From assembly GCA_964389925.1 (NCBI GenBank), contig CAYMGE010000011.1, positions 30,204 through 94,203 on the forward strand: a stretch of 64,000 nt of DNA. The letters are read 5' to 3'. The position numbers and the translations under genes are program-made. Below are positions 24,759-34,303 of the stretch, one piece after another; position 1 is the stretch's first letter, and each line of letters begins with the position of its first letter. Source of the stretch: CALECP01 sp964389925. Lineage in GTDB: Bacteria > Chloroflexota > Anaerolineae > Promineifilales > Promineifilaceae. The notes beneath the pieces are model-generated. The model was not told the origin of the DNA and ran no database searches. It was given only the letters and a program-made list of their open reading frames with translations.

Positions 24759-27700
24759 ATGAGAGAACGATTTTGTGCTGTACTGCTACATGGATTATTA
24801 CTCTGTATAGTCGTTATGTTGGGCAGCGGTTGTACAAGACGCAGTGAGGCAGCAATAACCACATTTGATGAGACAGTTGACCTAGTGCCAGCTTCACCTC
24901 AGGCTTGGCAACCAATGAACTGGGATGTCACATCTCATAGTCGGAACAGCGCAAATATATGGCATGAGATCGATACGCTCTCGGCCGATTTCGGCCCCAA
25001 CTGTACCCCACCACCCGACACCCATATCATCACAACTTACGAGGACTCCGTTTTTGTCTGTGATGGCACATTGCAGACAACGCTTGGCTCGGAAGGGTAT
25101 CACATGACCTATCTCACGCCAGATCATCTCGTTGATTTTAGCGATGAGGAGGCAGTGATTCAGTTTGATGTCTCGACATTGCGTTTTCGCGGCCGCGACT
25201 TCCTGAACGTTTGGGTCACGCCGTATGAGGACAATTTACAACTGCCGATTCAAGGATGGTTGCCTGCCGCGACGGGCGAGCCAAAAAATGGTGTATTGGT
25301 GCGAACGGGGATGACGAAAGATCACACGCGCATTGAATCATCTGTTTTTCGTGACTTCGCTGCTAGCACGCTCTACGATAATTACACGACGATTGAATCC
25401 GTACTTGCACAAAATGGACTGTCGCCGAGCAATACACGCTTGGAGACGGTTGAGATGCGGCTCTCGGCCGATCATCTCTCAGTCTGTTTCACCGAATACG
25501 ACCACTGCTTTCTCGACACGGCTATCAACCCACCACTCGACTGGACACAGGGAGTTGTGCAGTTTGGTCATCACGGATGGGGTCTTGAAGAGCCAAATAC
25601 CTATCATTGGGATAACTTTCACATTGAGCCGGCCGTTCCCTTCTCAATCATCGGCGCAACCAGCCGCTCGGTCAATGCTGATGCAGATACCTTTACATTT
25701 CCTCAGCCTGCATTGACAGATAGCTATTTGCGCTTTGTGGGGATTGGCGAGAACCTCGAAGTCAGCTTTGATGAGGGTGTCAACTGGCAATCGGCCGAAC
25801 AGCAAACGCACGATCCCGCTGAGTACAAAGCAGAGCAGTTCCGCACCTACTGGACAGCCGTTCCTGCCAATACGCAAACGGTCCAAGTCCGGGCAGATGA
25901 CTGGTGGGCGGGAGAGTGGTTTGTGCATTCGGCCGCCTTTTGGTCGCTCGACGGCACAGTTGCCCCACCTGCGACACCAACGCCAATTGTTACAACCGAA
26001 ACACCCACACCACAGCAGCCAATCGAAATTGAGGTGAGCAACCACTCCGGTGTCAGCGGCTATGAAATCGGCGTGTTTGGCGAAGGCTTTGGCACAAGCG
26101 GGACGCTGACCATTTTGGGCGCACCCGCAACAGTGGTCGAATGGGAAAATGACTTTATCCGCGCCATTGTGCCAGAGGTGGCAGATGGCAGTGGTGAAAT
26201 ACAAGTTGAGACGACGAGTCGTTCTGTGGCGACCGCACCATTCACCGTCTACTCGATCAACCCCGCATTTTTACAACCACCTGCGAAAACGTTTGAGGAA
26301 GTTTCATTTGACAAAACACTCGCGCTGGGCGGGCTTGAGTTTGCCTACTGTTACGACATTGAGACCGGGGCAGAGGTGGCCGCCGGGCGTTTCCTGACAA
26401 ACTATCGCTGTGGCTCAGGTGGTTTCGTTGGGTCAGGTGAGGCGACATTCGCGGCCGATTCTGCTCTCAACACCACTGCAACAATCGCCTACCAGTCAGA
26501 TACCGTTCTCGACGGCGAATATGCTTTCCAATTTGTCACTGATTTCTTCTGGGAACCCTATCTCGATGGGCAAACGTGGCGGAAGAGTCATCCGTACAAC
26601 TACACGCTAGAGGTTTCAACCGACTCCACCGACGGCACAGACGGCACGTGGACGACGCTTGAGACGATTAGCGGCAATGATCGGCCGATGCGCTATCACA
26701 CACTAGATATTCCAGCGGCTGGTGGCTACACGTGGCTGCGAATGCACGTGACCGATGGTAGCCATGATGGTTCTGGTGCGGCTGGGCGTGATTTCAACCT
26801 GCGTCAGGTGCGTGTTTATGCGGCCGATGGCACGGGTAGCCCAGATAGCGTCGCTGTCTATGGCGATGCGCTGACATATTCTGCATTTGAGATATTCGGC
26901 CCTCACGGATTCAGTTCTGGCGTAGAGAGCGGCCGCCTCGCTAATGGCGCACTGCCGTTGAGCGTCTATGGCTTGCCCGGCGCACGTGCAGATCGTCTCG
27001 CCGACGGCACAACGTATGGCAGTGATCTGTTTGACGCACTGACAATCGACAACATGAGCGACAACGCGCTCTATTGGACTATCGCACTCGGCACAAACGA
27101 TGTCATCAACGCAGCCGGTCTCGCAACCGATCCAGCCGTCTTTTTGACCGAATTTGGCGATCAGCTTGATGCGGCCGTGCAGGAACTCGTTGGGCGTGGG
27201 CGTGTGCCAGTCATTGCGCGGATTCCCGACACCTTTGCGGCAAATCGCAACCTTGATACAACCGTCTATAAGCTGAAAGCACTCGAAGCAATTGACACTG
27301 TTGCAGCGACACACGGTCTTATTCCCGGAGCCGACCTTTACACCATCTTCCGCCGCAATATCGAAGCAGATGGTGCATCCTACCTAAACGGCGGCACACA
27401 ACTTAATTATGCGGGGCGCGAGGCTGTGATTGCATCATGGATCAATACGTTTGTTGCGCCATTCCCGAAAGCCGTTGTGCCAACGCCAACCCCAACACCT
27501 AACAGCACGGTGACACCTGTCCCAACAAGTACGCCTGCACCGGGAACGCCGACACCAACGCCGACGACACCTCCCTCCGACCCGTCGGTCAACATTGAGG
27601 TAGCAAACAGTGTCGGCGTGATCGGGGCTGAGGTAGGCATCTTCGGGGATGGATTTGGTGAGACGGCGGGTAGTGTCACGATTCTCGATGTGCCAGCACA

Positions 27701-30320
27701 AATCGTGTCGTGGTCAGATAGCTTTGTCAAAGTCATCGTGCCAGCAGTGGCGGATGGGGTTGGGCATTTGCATTTGCAATCGGCCGACAACCGCAACGGC
27801 TACACTCCCTTCACCGTCTACACAATTGACCCCAGCTTCCTACAAGCCCCTGACGTGACCTTTGAAAACATCGCATTTGGGCAGCACGTTCATACACAAA
27901 ATGTCGAGTCACACTTCTGCTTCCAGCAGCCTGAAAATGCGGCAGATTCTGTCTACAGCGCAGACCCCAGCGAATTCTTGGCCAACTATCGTTGCGGTAG
28001 CAGTGGCTTGACGCGCACAGGGTCGGCGCAGTTTATGGCTGATTCGGCACTAGGTGAGGTCGCCATCATCGCCGTTGATTTGCAACAAGAGCTATTGGGC
28101 GACTACTTCTTTAGCTATTTTGTCAACGGCAACTGGTATCCCCGTCCCAATTCGGGCAGCTATCCAGAGAGCAACCCGCGCAACTACGAGATGCAAGTCT
28201 CGGCCGATTCCACCGACGGTGTAGACGGCACGTGGCAAACGCTTCTCACCATCACCGACAACGACCGTAGCCAGCGGACACACAAGCTAACCGTTCCCGC
28301 GGGTGGCTACAACTGGTTGCGGATGCGCGTTACCGATGGCAATGCAGATGCGTCGCCCACCCCTGGTAATGACTTCGGGCTGCGTGAAATTCGCCTCTTT
28401 GCCCCGACGGGCAGTGGCAATCGCCCCGACTCATTCGTGATTTATGGCGATTCGCTCACGGCCTCCAACTTTGAGACGATTGGCTCGACGGGATTTGCGG
28501 CCGATGTCAAAGCGTTGCGCGGTGTCGAGCAAGATATGATGCTGACGACATTTGGCCTGTCAGGGCAAAACTCCAGCGGTCTTGTCAACCACGCAGGCAT
28601 TGACTACGACATCTACGATGCGCTAGCACTCGACGACATGCAGACAAATGCCTATTTCTGGGGCATTGGTCTCGGTACGAATGACGCGAATGATCCCGAA
28701 GACGCAATTGGCGTGAATGGCTTTAACGTGGAGGAGTATGGCAGTCGCCTTGATGCGGCCGTTGCGGACCTGATTGCCTCTGGGCGCGTCCCAATCGTGG
28801 CGCGAATCCCCGACACCGATGAGTCCCTTGGCGGTTACGGCACGTTGGTCACAAAGCGCAAAATTTTAGCAGACATCGACGCAGTGGTGGCGAAATATCG
28901 CCTTGTGCCGGGGCCTGATTTCTACACCGCTTTCCGCTACAACATAGAGGAAGAGAATAGCACCTACTTTGGGGCAGATGGAACCCATCACAGCGATGCG
29001 GGGACGATCACGATGATCGACATGTGGGCAGAAGCGTTTACGAGCGCGGTTCCTGCTGTGCCGTCAACTGATCCCACACCAACGCCTATCCCAACCAACA
29101 CCCCCGCTCCGACGAACACACCTGAGCCAACGACGACCCCACTTCCAACAGCCACGCCCGGTCCACAAAGCAGCGTTTCCGTCGCTGATTACACGGTTGA
29201 AACGAGTGAAGAGATCACAGTCAGCGTTCTGCTCAACCCAGAGGCTAACGCGATTGGTGCAGCGACTATCAATCTGACGTTTGATGAGCAGTTGCTTGCC
29301 GTCGAAAGTTGCGAAGCTGATCCCGACAATCAGTTTGATAGCGCATTCTGCAACCCTAGCTATGCGACTAATGGAATTGGCTTAACGCTCATCAGCAACG
29401 CTGGGGTGACGACTGCCGGCTCAGTTGGCGAGGTCGTCTTTACAGCAACTGGCGATGTGGGGAATGCAAGTGATCTACTGCTTAGTGTGATGACCAGCGT
29501 TGCACCAGACGGAAGCACCGTTGTGCTGGAAACCAATGATGGGCAGGTTCTCATCAACGGCAGTGTCGCGGGGGATGTCTCCTGCGATGTGCAGCGCAAC
29601 ATTGTCGATGCGCTCTTTATCTCGCAACATGTTGTCGGTCTACGCAGCGCAACGACGCAATGCCCATTGGGTGACGGTCAGCTCAACGTCTCGTACTGCG
29701 ATGTCGATGACAACAGCACATGCGATGTCCTTGACGCGATGTACATCGCACAGTGTGAAGTTGGCTTTAGCAATGCGCTCTGCATCCAACGACTGCGTGA
29801 AAATCAGCAGCGTGGGACTCGTTCAGCCACCCTGTCACTCAACCAGTTAAACCAAGGCGAAGTCGAGATTGTCGCCGTTCTGTCAGATGACACACCAATT
29901 GGCGCATTGACTCTGGACATTGCGTATGACCCAACACAGATTACGCCTGTCGGCTGCTCGGCCGGCAACAACATCGTCGGCGCATGCAACATCACGTTTG
30001 GAGAAGGCGTTGTCCGACTGACGGGCGCGAGCTTTACGCCGCGTGCGGGCGTGGTCAGCTTTGGCAATCTCTATTTTACGGCAACAGATGGGGTTTCGTC
30101 AGCCGAAATCACTGCCTCCCCCGTCCAACTCTTCAGCAGCAACGGTGAGCTAATCGCGCACGCTGACGTGGTGCAAACACTTGAGTTTGCCGTGCCGACG
30201 GCGGTTGGGCTGGGATCGGCCGAGACAAGCACCCCAATCAACCCCATTTGGCTGGCACTTAGCGCAATTATGCTGCTAGTGACTTGGGTTCTGGTCAGAC
30301 GAGTTGTCAAAAGCGATTAG
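24759..30320 (+). CDS. Giant lipoprotein with two SGNH modules, cohesins and a dockerin
   Basis: 1853 residues. A lipoprotein-type signal (VVMLGSGCTRR) starts it and a TM (about 1828-1848) with a basic tail ends it. An N-terminal beta-sandwich (about 40-290) is followed by two copies of an IPT/TIG domain + beta-sandwich + SGNH hydrolase block, separated by Pro/Thr linkers. Block 1 reads VYGDALTYS near 700 (nucleophile Ser replaced by Ala), GTNDVI, and GTQLNYAG where DxxH is expected. Block 2 keeps IYGDSLTAS near 1228, GTNDAND and DGTHHSDAG near 1407. The C-terminus has a cohesin-like domain (about 1474-1600), a dockerin-like pair of DxNxD loops (about 1605-1675) and a second cohesin-like domain. 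Block 2 is probably an active carbohydrate or lipid esterase at the surface, block 1 a binding or structural copy. RBS GGGAG lies 7 nt before ATG. Confidence 0.8.
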   Translation: MRERFCAVLLHGLLLCIVVMLGSGCTRRSEAAITTFDETVDLVPASPQAWQPMNWDVTSHSRNSANIWHEIDTLSADFGPNCTPPPDTHIITTYEDSVFVCDGTLQTTLGSEGYHMTYLTPDHLVDFSDEEAVIQFDVSTLRFRGRDFLNVWVTPYEDNLQLPIQGWLPAATGEPKNGVLVRTGMTKDHTRIESSVFRDFAASTLYDNYTTIESVLAQNGLSPSNTRLETVEMRLSADHLSVCFTEYDHCFLDTAINPPLDWTQGVVQFGHHGWGLEEPNTYHWDNFHIEPAVPFSIIGATSRSVNADADTFTFPQPALTDSYLRFVGIGENLEVSFDEGVNWQSAEQQTHDPAEYKAEQFRTYWTAVPANTQTVQVRADDWWAGEWFVHSAAFWSLDGTVAPPATPTPIVTTETPTPQQPIEIEVSNHSGVSGYEIGVFGEGFGTSGTLTILGAPATVVEWENDFIRAIVPEVADGSGEIQVETTSRSVATAPFTVYSINPAFLQPPAKTFEEVSFDKTLALGGLEFAYCYDIETGAEVAAGRFLTNYRCGSGGFVGSGEATFAADSALNTTATIAYQSDTVLDGEYAFQFVTDFFWEPYLDGQTWRKSHPYNYTLEVSTDSTDGTDGTWTTLETISGNDRPMRYHTLDIPAAGGYTWLRMHVTDGSHDGSGAAGRDFNLRQVRVYAADGTGSPDSVAVYGDALTYSAFEIFGPHGFSSGVESGRLANGALPLSVYGLPGARADRLADGTTYGSDLFDALTIDNMSDNALYWTIALGTNDVINAAGLATDPAVFLTEFGDQLDAAVQELVGRGRVPVIARIPDTFAANRNLDTTVYKLKALEAIDTVAATHGLIPGADLYTIFRRNIEADGASYLNGGTQLNYAGREAVIASWINTFVAPFPKAVVPTPTPTPNSTVTPVPTSTPAPGTPTPTPTTPPSDPSVNIEVANSVGVIGAEVGIFGDGFGETAGSVTILDVPAQIVSWSDSFVKVIVPAVADGVGHLHLQSADNRNGYTPFTVYTIDPSFLQAPDVTFENIAFGQHVHTQNVESHFCFQQPENAADSVYSADPSEFLANYRCGSSGLTRTGSAQFMADSALGEVAIIAVDLQQELLGDYFFSYFVNGNWYPRPNSGSYPESNPRNYEMQVSADSTDGVDGTWQTLLTITDNDRSQRTHKLTVPAGGYNWLRMRVTDGNADASPTPGNDFGLREIRLFAPTGSGNRPDSFVIYGDSLTASNFETIGSTGFAADVKALRGVEQDMMLTTFGLSGQNSSGLVNHAGIDYDIYDALALDDMQTNAYFWGIGLGTNDANDPEDAIGVNGFNVEEYGSRLDAAVADLIASGRVPIVARIPDTDESLGGYGTLVTKRKILADIDAVVAKYRLVPGPDFYTAFRYNIEEENSTYFGADGTHHSDAGTITMIDMWAEAFTSAVPAVPSTDPTPTPIPTNTPAPTNTPEPTTTPLPTATPGPQSSVSVADYTVETSEEITVSVLLNPEANAIGAATINLTFDEQLLAVESCEADPDNQFDSAFCNPSYATNGIGLTLISNAGVTTAGSVGEVVFTATGDVGNASDLLLSVMTSVAPDGSTVVLETNDGQVLINGSVAGDVSCDVQRNIVDALFISQHVVGLRSATTQCPLGDGQLNVSYCDVDDNSTCDVLDAMYIAQCEVGFSNALCIQRLRENQQRGTRSATLSLNQLNQGEVEIVAVLSDDTPIGALTLDIAYDPTQITPVGCSAGNNIVGACNITFGEGVVRLTGASFTPRAGVVSFGNLYFTATDGVSSAEITASPVQLFSSNGELIAHADVVQTLEFAVPTAVGLGSAETSTPINPIWLALSAIMLLVTWVLVRRVVKSD

Positions 30321-30331
30321 GATAGACAAAA

Positions 30332-30362
30332 AGGGATCAGCTTCTCCAGTTGGTCCCTTCTA
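30332..30362 (+). terminator. Probable terminator after the SGNH gene
   Basis: AAAAGGGA and TCCCTT arms around a 17-nt loop, with a short A-run before and TCTAAAT after; a weak intrinsic terminator. Confidence 0.45.
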
Positions 30363-30497
30363 AATAGAGCGTTTGTACACGCGATTGAGTGCAATGTGGC
30401 TAGTTGACCCGTCATAGCTATTATCATCAAAGACAGATTTTTTCAACGTTAAGTAAATAGCTTGGAAAGTTCGTCATTTTCTCGCATAATTCAATTT

Positions 30498-31208
30498 ATG
30501 TATGAAGAGATAGCACGCTTTTATGACGCGATTCACGCGCAGTTGACCGAAGATATTCCCTTTATTTTGGCGTTGGCGGCCGATGCAGGAGAGCCAATTT
30601 TGGAGCTAGGTTGTGGGACAGGGCGGGTTTTGCAGCCGCTGGTAGCGAACGGATTTGAGGTGGTGGGGGTCGATGACTCGGCCGAAATGCTCGCGCTCGT
30701 TGACCCAACATTCACCACCCATCATGCTGACATTCTCGCCCTTGATCTCGCACAAAAAGCATTTTCTTTTGCAATTTTTAGTCACAATACGGCGCATCAC
30801 TTCGATACACAACAGTTAGACACCGTCTTAGCACGTGTGCGCTCACATTTGCGAGATGGCGGCTGGTTACTACTCGATTTGGCAAACCCGTTTCTGATGG
30901 CGCGTGTAGAAGATGAGGAGCGATTTGAGATTGAGAATGTCTTTATTGATCCAGCCACAAAGAAAACCGTGCGACAGTATAGCCGCTGGAAAAATGATGT
31001 CGCTACACAGACGCTGCACGCCGAGTGGCAATATAAGATGAAGGGCAGCCCGCTGATTGCCACCCAAACGGATTACCATTACATAGACGAAGAATCGCTA
31101 CATAAAATGTTGGTGAAAAATGGATTTGAGGAAATGATGCTGTTTGGTGGCTACGATAGTTCAGATTTCAGAGAGGATTCACTGCGCATGTTGGTTATCG
31201 CTCGTTGA
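30498..31208 (+). CDS. Class I SAM-dependent methyltransferase
   Basis: About 236 residues. MYEEIARFYDAIHAQ leads into motif I, ILELGCGTGRVLQPL, then VVGVDDSAEML, the mid-motif FSHNTAHHF and GGWLLLDLANP, the layout of small Methyltransf_25/11 enzymes. The substrate is unknown. A longer reading frame starts with TTG at 30462, but ATG 30498 begins the conserved family sequence. Its 3' end overlaps the convergent MoxR gene by 14 nt. Confidence 0.88.
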   Translation: MYEEIARFYDAIHAQLTEDIPFILALAADAGEPILELGCGTGRVLQPLVANGFEVVGVDDSAEMLALVDPTFTTHHADILALDLAQKAFSFAIFSHNTAHHFDTQQLDTVLARVRSHLRDGGWLLLDLANPFLMARVEDEERFEIENVFIDPATKKTVRQYSRWKNDVATQTLHAEWQYKMKGSPLIATQTDYHYIDEESLHKMLVKNGFEEMMLFGGYDSSDFREDSLRMLVIAR

Positions 31209-32148
31209 GTTTGCCGATGTTGAGAGCAGTTGATCTGATGAGTTGTGTGATGACTGTATCGGCCGAAATCCCCCTCAACGCACTCTCAGGGCTAACCATG
31301 CAGCGATGTGGCAAAATATCCGGCGCAAGTTTTTTCACATCATCGGGCAGCACATAGTCACGCCCCTGCATCGCCGCGTATGCTTGCGCGGCACGATAGA
31401 GCGCGAGCGTACCACGTGGACTGGCTCCATTGGCAAAGTCAGCATGGCTGCGCGTTGCCTGCACCAAGCGCACGACGTATTGACGTACCGTTTCATCGAC
31501 ATGAACCTCCCAAACCTGTTGCGCCAAGTCGGGCATTCGCGCTCCGTCAACCACCTGCCCCAATCCATCAATCGGGTGCGTTCGTTGCAGATTGAGCAAC
31601 ATCTGATTTTCCGCCTCCTCATCTAGGTAACCAAGCGACAACTGCATAAAAAAGCGATCTAGCTGTGCTTCGGGCAATGGAAATGTGCCTTCGTACTCGA
31701 TGGGATTTTGGGTGGCAATCACGAGGAAAGGGCGTTCGAGCGTGTAGGTTGTGCCATCGGCCGTAATCTGCCGTTCACCCATCGCCTCAAGCAACGCCGA
31801 TTGAGTGCGCGGTGTGGCGCGATTGATCTCATCAGCCAGCAAAATGTTGGTAAAGGCTGGCCCTCGCAAAAAGCGGAATGCTTGTTCCCGCTGATCATAG
31901 ATCGAAACGCCTGTGATGTCGTTGGGCAGCAAATCGGGCGTGCATTGAACGCGCTTAAAGTCGATGCCCAACGAGATGGCAAGCGCACGAGCAAGCATCG
32001 TTTTGCCCGTCCCCGGCACATCTTCCAGCAAGATATGCCCCTCACATAGCAGAGCAATGAGCAATCGTTCGATGATGGTGCGTTTGCCAATGATGACATG
32101 TTCGATGTTGTCAATGACGGCTTTCGTGAAGGGCGCAATTTCTTTCAT
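31195..32148 (-). CDS. MoxR-family AAA+ ATPase
   Basis: 317 residues. Walker A is EDVPGTGKTMLARALA, Walker B is ILLADEINRATPRTQSALLEAM, sensor 1 is FLVIATQNPIEYEGTFPLPEAQLDRF, and the C-terminal lid includes SPRGTLALYRAAQAYA. MoxR ATPases act as chaperones that remodel partners, typically vWA-domain proteins. No DUF58/vWA partner gene follows, but three vWA proteins are encoded 8-17 kb away in the secretion locus; a link is speculative. Confidence 0.93.
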   Translation of the reverse strand: MKEIAPFTKAVIDNIEHVIIGKRTIIERLLIALLCEGHILLEDVPGTGKTMLARALAISLGIDFKRVQCTPDLLPNDITGVSIYDQREQAFRFLRGPAFTNILLADEINRATPRTQSALLEAMGERQITADGTTYTLERPFLVIATQNPIEYEGTFPLPEAQLDRFFMQLSLGYLDEEAENQMLLNLQRTHPIDGLGQVVDGARMPDLAQQVWEVHVDETVRQYVVRLVQATRSHADFANGASPRGTLALYRAAQAYAAMQGRDYVLPDDVKKLAPDILPHRCMVSPESALRGISADTVITQLIRSTALNIGKLNER

Positions 32149-32328
32149 AGGTTTCGGTTGGGTTACTTAAATGGACAATTCTACTCTTTTAGCTTCAAAG
32201 GGCATTGACCTTAGTTTACCCGCAACGATCTTACCTCATAATGTACGTTTCAAGTATTCTTTGCCTCTTACAGTTTGTGGAGTAATAGACGCTTGCTAGG
32301 TAGATTTGAACTTCCTCAGACTAAGGCA

Positions 32329-32356
32329 TTGCGTGTCGCGCACCGCGCCATATAAT
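32329..32356 (+). promoter_or_regulatory. Sigma-70-type promoter for a leaderless higBA mRNA
   Basis: The -35-like TTGCGT (32329-32334), a 16-bp spacer and a perfect -10 TATAAT (32351-32356) predict a start near 32363, one base before the GTG of higB at 32364. No Shine-Dalgarno fits, so the message would be leaderless. Confidence 0.55.
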
Positions 32357-32363
32357 GTAGTCT

Positions 32364-32642
32364 GTGATTAAGTCGTTCAAACACAAAGGGTTGAAAAAGT
32401 TTTTCGAGACCGGCAGTGTTGCGGGCATTCGGCCGACCCATCAAAAGAACCTACGAATGCGCTTAACTGCATTAGACACAGCCTCCCAAATCGAAGACAT
32501 GGAACTACCCGGTTTTCGTCTTCACGCCTTGAAGGGCAATCGACAAGGGCTGTGGGCGATTGATGTCAGCAAAAATTGGCGCATTACATTTGAATTTGTT
32601 GCTGGTGATGTCTACATCGTCAACTATGAGGATTATCATTGA
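32364..32642 (+). CDS. higB: HigB/RelE-type toxin
   Basis: 92 residues, the usual size of HigB mRNA interferases of the RelE/ParE superfamily. Conserved features are IKSFKHKGLKKFFETG, the middle helix HQKNLRMRLTALDTA, LPGFRLHALKGNRQGLWAIDVSKNWRITFEF, and the C-terminal VYIVNYEDYH. The Arg/Lys residues and C-terminal His expected for ribosome-dependent mRNA cleavage are present. GTG start without RBS; probably leaderless. The toxin gene comes first, as in other higBA pairs. Confidence 0.88.
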   Translation: MIKSFKHKGLKKFFETGSVAGIRPTHQKNLRMRLTALDTASQIEDMELPGFRLHALKGNRQGLWAIDVSKNWRITFEFVAGDVYIVNYEDYH

Positions 32643-32944
32643 TGAGCATGTATAACCCACCCCATCCCGGTGAATTTATCCGAGAAGTATATCTCGAACC
32701 GCTTGAGTTTAGTCATCGTGTGGTTGCTGCTAAATTGAAAGTTTCGCCCTCGACGTTTACGCGCTTAGTCAATGGACAAAGTAACATCAGTCCCAAAATG
32801 GCCTTACGTTTATCGAAAACATTGGGGCGATCCCCAGAAAGCTGGCTGGCGATGCAATGCAATTACGATCTATGGCAAGCACGCAAGTTGTTTAATATCG
32901 ATGAGGTTGAAGCGTTAGATTTCTCGCTCGCCACTAACCGTTAA
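32642..32944 (+). CDS. higA: HigA-type antitoxin
   Basis: About 100 residues. NPPHPGEFIREVYLEPL is the HigA hallmark. The helix-turn-helix follows: VVAAKLKVSPSTFTRLVNGQ, then SPKMALRLSKTLGRSPESWL. It neutralises HigB and represses the operon. The start ATG at 32642 overlaps the toxin stop as TGATG; a TTG three bases earlier and an ATG at 32648 are alternatives. Confidence 0.9.
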   Translation: MSMYNPPHPGEFIREVYLEPLEFSHRVVAAKLKVSPSTFTRLVNGQSNISPKMALRLSKTLGRSPESWLAMQCNYDLWQARKLFNIDEVEALDFSLATNR

Positions 32945-32961
32945 TTTGCATCCGTTACAGC

Positions 32962-33690
32962 TTATGCACTTTCTGGGAGCGTCGGCCGCGCCCGACGCGG
33001 CAAAATCAGCGGAATAGAAGAATCACTATCCTTTTCAGTCGAAATTTTCTCCAACACTTCAGCCACAACTTCGTCTGTCTCTGGTCGTTCTTGCAGGAAC
33101 GGCCGATCCGTTTCAACGCCGTCGATATTCTCCAAAGATTCGTCTTCAGTTGCTGGCTCCACTTTGACCGGTACAGGCAGTTCATTACCCGTTTCCACAT
33201 ACGTCACTGCCCGACGACGCTTTAGCTCTTTTAGGTCAACCTTGCGCTCACGTGCTTCACGTTTGAGCCGTTGCTTGCGCTCCTTCTCTGCGTTGCGCTC
33301 CAACAATCCCTTGAGCCATGGCGATTTGATCTCACGCTTTTCATAAGCCTCGCCAGATGCTTTTTTGCGGTCATGCGCCAGCAAAATGGCATCTAGCTGA
33401 TTCTCATTGACCCGTACAGGGGGCTTATAGGCATTCATAACCGGGTTATCCATCGGTTTGAGCGCCTGCTTCTTTGGCACATCGGGCGCTCTCTCCTCTT
33501 GAGGTGGCGGAGCAGTTGATGTTGCAAGGGGCGGTTGTTGCACACGGACAGCCATAATGCCGGCCGAGCGAAAGTCAATCCCCACGATTGGCATATTTGG
33601 ATCGGCAATCGTGCCTTGCAAAGGGGTTGACCTGTAAATCATATCTACGTTGGCGTGTTGCTGTATTCGTCTCATCAAATGAAACATCAT
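32962..33690 (-). CDS. Charged linker-like protein of the type VII locus
   Basis: About 242 residues and not recognised. A short beta segment at the N-terminus (MPIVGIDFRSAGIMAVRVQ) is followed by a Pro-rich linker, a strongly basic helix (about 110-165: LKGLLERNAEKERKQRLKRE, then ARERKVDLKELKRRR) and an acidic tail. There is no signal peptide or TM. It overlaps the ubiquitin-like/FHA gene by 4 nt (ATGA) and has GGAGGA just upstream, so it is the last gene of the essC operon. It may be an adaptor or scaffold of the secretion machine. Confidence 0.6.
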   Translation of the reverse strand: MMFHLMRRIQQHANVDMIYRSTPLQGTIADPNMPIVGIDFRSAGIMAVRVQQPPLATSTAPPPQEERAPDVPKKQALKPMDNPVMNAYKPPVRVNENQLDAILLAHDRKKASGEAYEKREIKSPWLKGLLERNAEKERKQRLKREARERKVDLKELKRRRAVTYVETGNELPVPVKVEPATEDESLENIDGVETDRPFLQERPETDEVVAEVLEKISTEKDSDSSIPLILPRRARPTLPESA

Positions 33691-34298
33691 TCCTCCAATA
33701 ACAAAAACTTCATCTCTACACGGCTCATTTGTAGCCGAATCATGTCTTCGTGTGCTAGCGAGCGTTGCTCACCCGGAACAAGTACCCTGTCATTGACAAA
33801 CGTCGGGTTGTTTGGTGAAAGGCTCTCGATTAAGTATACGCCATTTTGCTCAATGATCTGAGCGTGTCGTCGAGAAACTCGCTTGCTGCGTTTGCCAAGC
33901 CATTCCAAGTTGACGGCTAGCAGACTGGTGTGGGTCGCGTCGTTGTCAGGTCGGCCGATGATCGCCGGTTGCCATTGAATCTCGTATGTTACTGGCGACT
34001 CGCTTTCAAGCCGCAACTGTGCTTTATAGGGCGCGTCAATACGTTTGCGTTGCAGTAACGTCGGCCGTGTAAAGTTGAGCTGGTTGTCGTTCTCGATTCC
34101 TTGGTCAGTGATGGTTCGCTTGGGGTCTAGCGGTTGCGAGCTGTCAACTTGATAGAGCAGATTTTCATCCTGTTCATCAATGTCAAACTGTCGCTGAATC
34201 TCCCTAATCAAATCACCGACAAGCAGATCGGGGCGCACCTGTGCCAACTGTGTTTTCTCAACACCCACAATGTCAAACTTTAAGGTCAAATAATCCAT
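33687..34298 (-). CDS. Ubiquitin-like (YukD/EsaB) domain fused to FHA domain
   Basis: 203 residues. Residues 1-80 have the beta-grasp pattern of YukD/EsaB, the small ubiquitin-like protein of Firmicute type VII systems: YLTLKFDIVG, then LLVGDLIREIQRQF, then YQVDSSQPLDPKRTITDQGI. Residues about 105-200 are an FHA domain with IIGRPDND, KRVSRRHAQI and SPNNPTFVNDRVL. FHA domains bind phosphothreonine, so this fusion ties the EsaB-like part to kinase signals. The start has GAGGAG 8 nt upstream, within the 5-nt gap after essC. Confidence 0.82.
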   Translation of the reverse strand: MDYLTLKFDIVGVEKTQLAQVRPDLLVGDLIREIQRQFDIDEQDENLLYQVDSSQPLDPKRTITDQGIENDNQLNFTRPTLLQRKRIDAPYKAQLRLESESPVTYEIQWQPAIIGRPDNDATHTSLLAVNLEWLGKRSKRVSRRHAQIIEQNGVYLIESLSPNNPTFVNDRVLVPGEQRSLAHEDMIRLQMSRVEMKFLLLEE

Positions 34299-34303
34299 GA
34301 CGC

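Noticed and set aside
32364..32944. ParE/RelB-type rather than HigBA assignment
   Set aside because: Toxin-first order and the PPHPGEFIREVYLEPL antitoxin start are specific to HigA.
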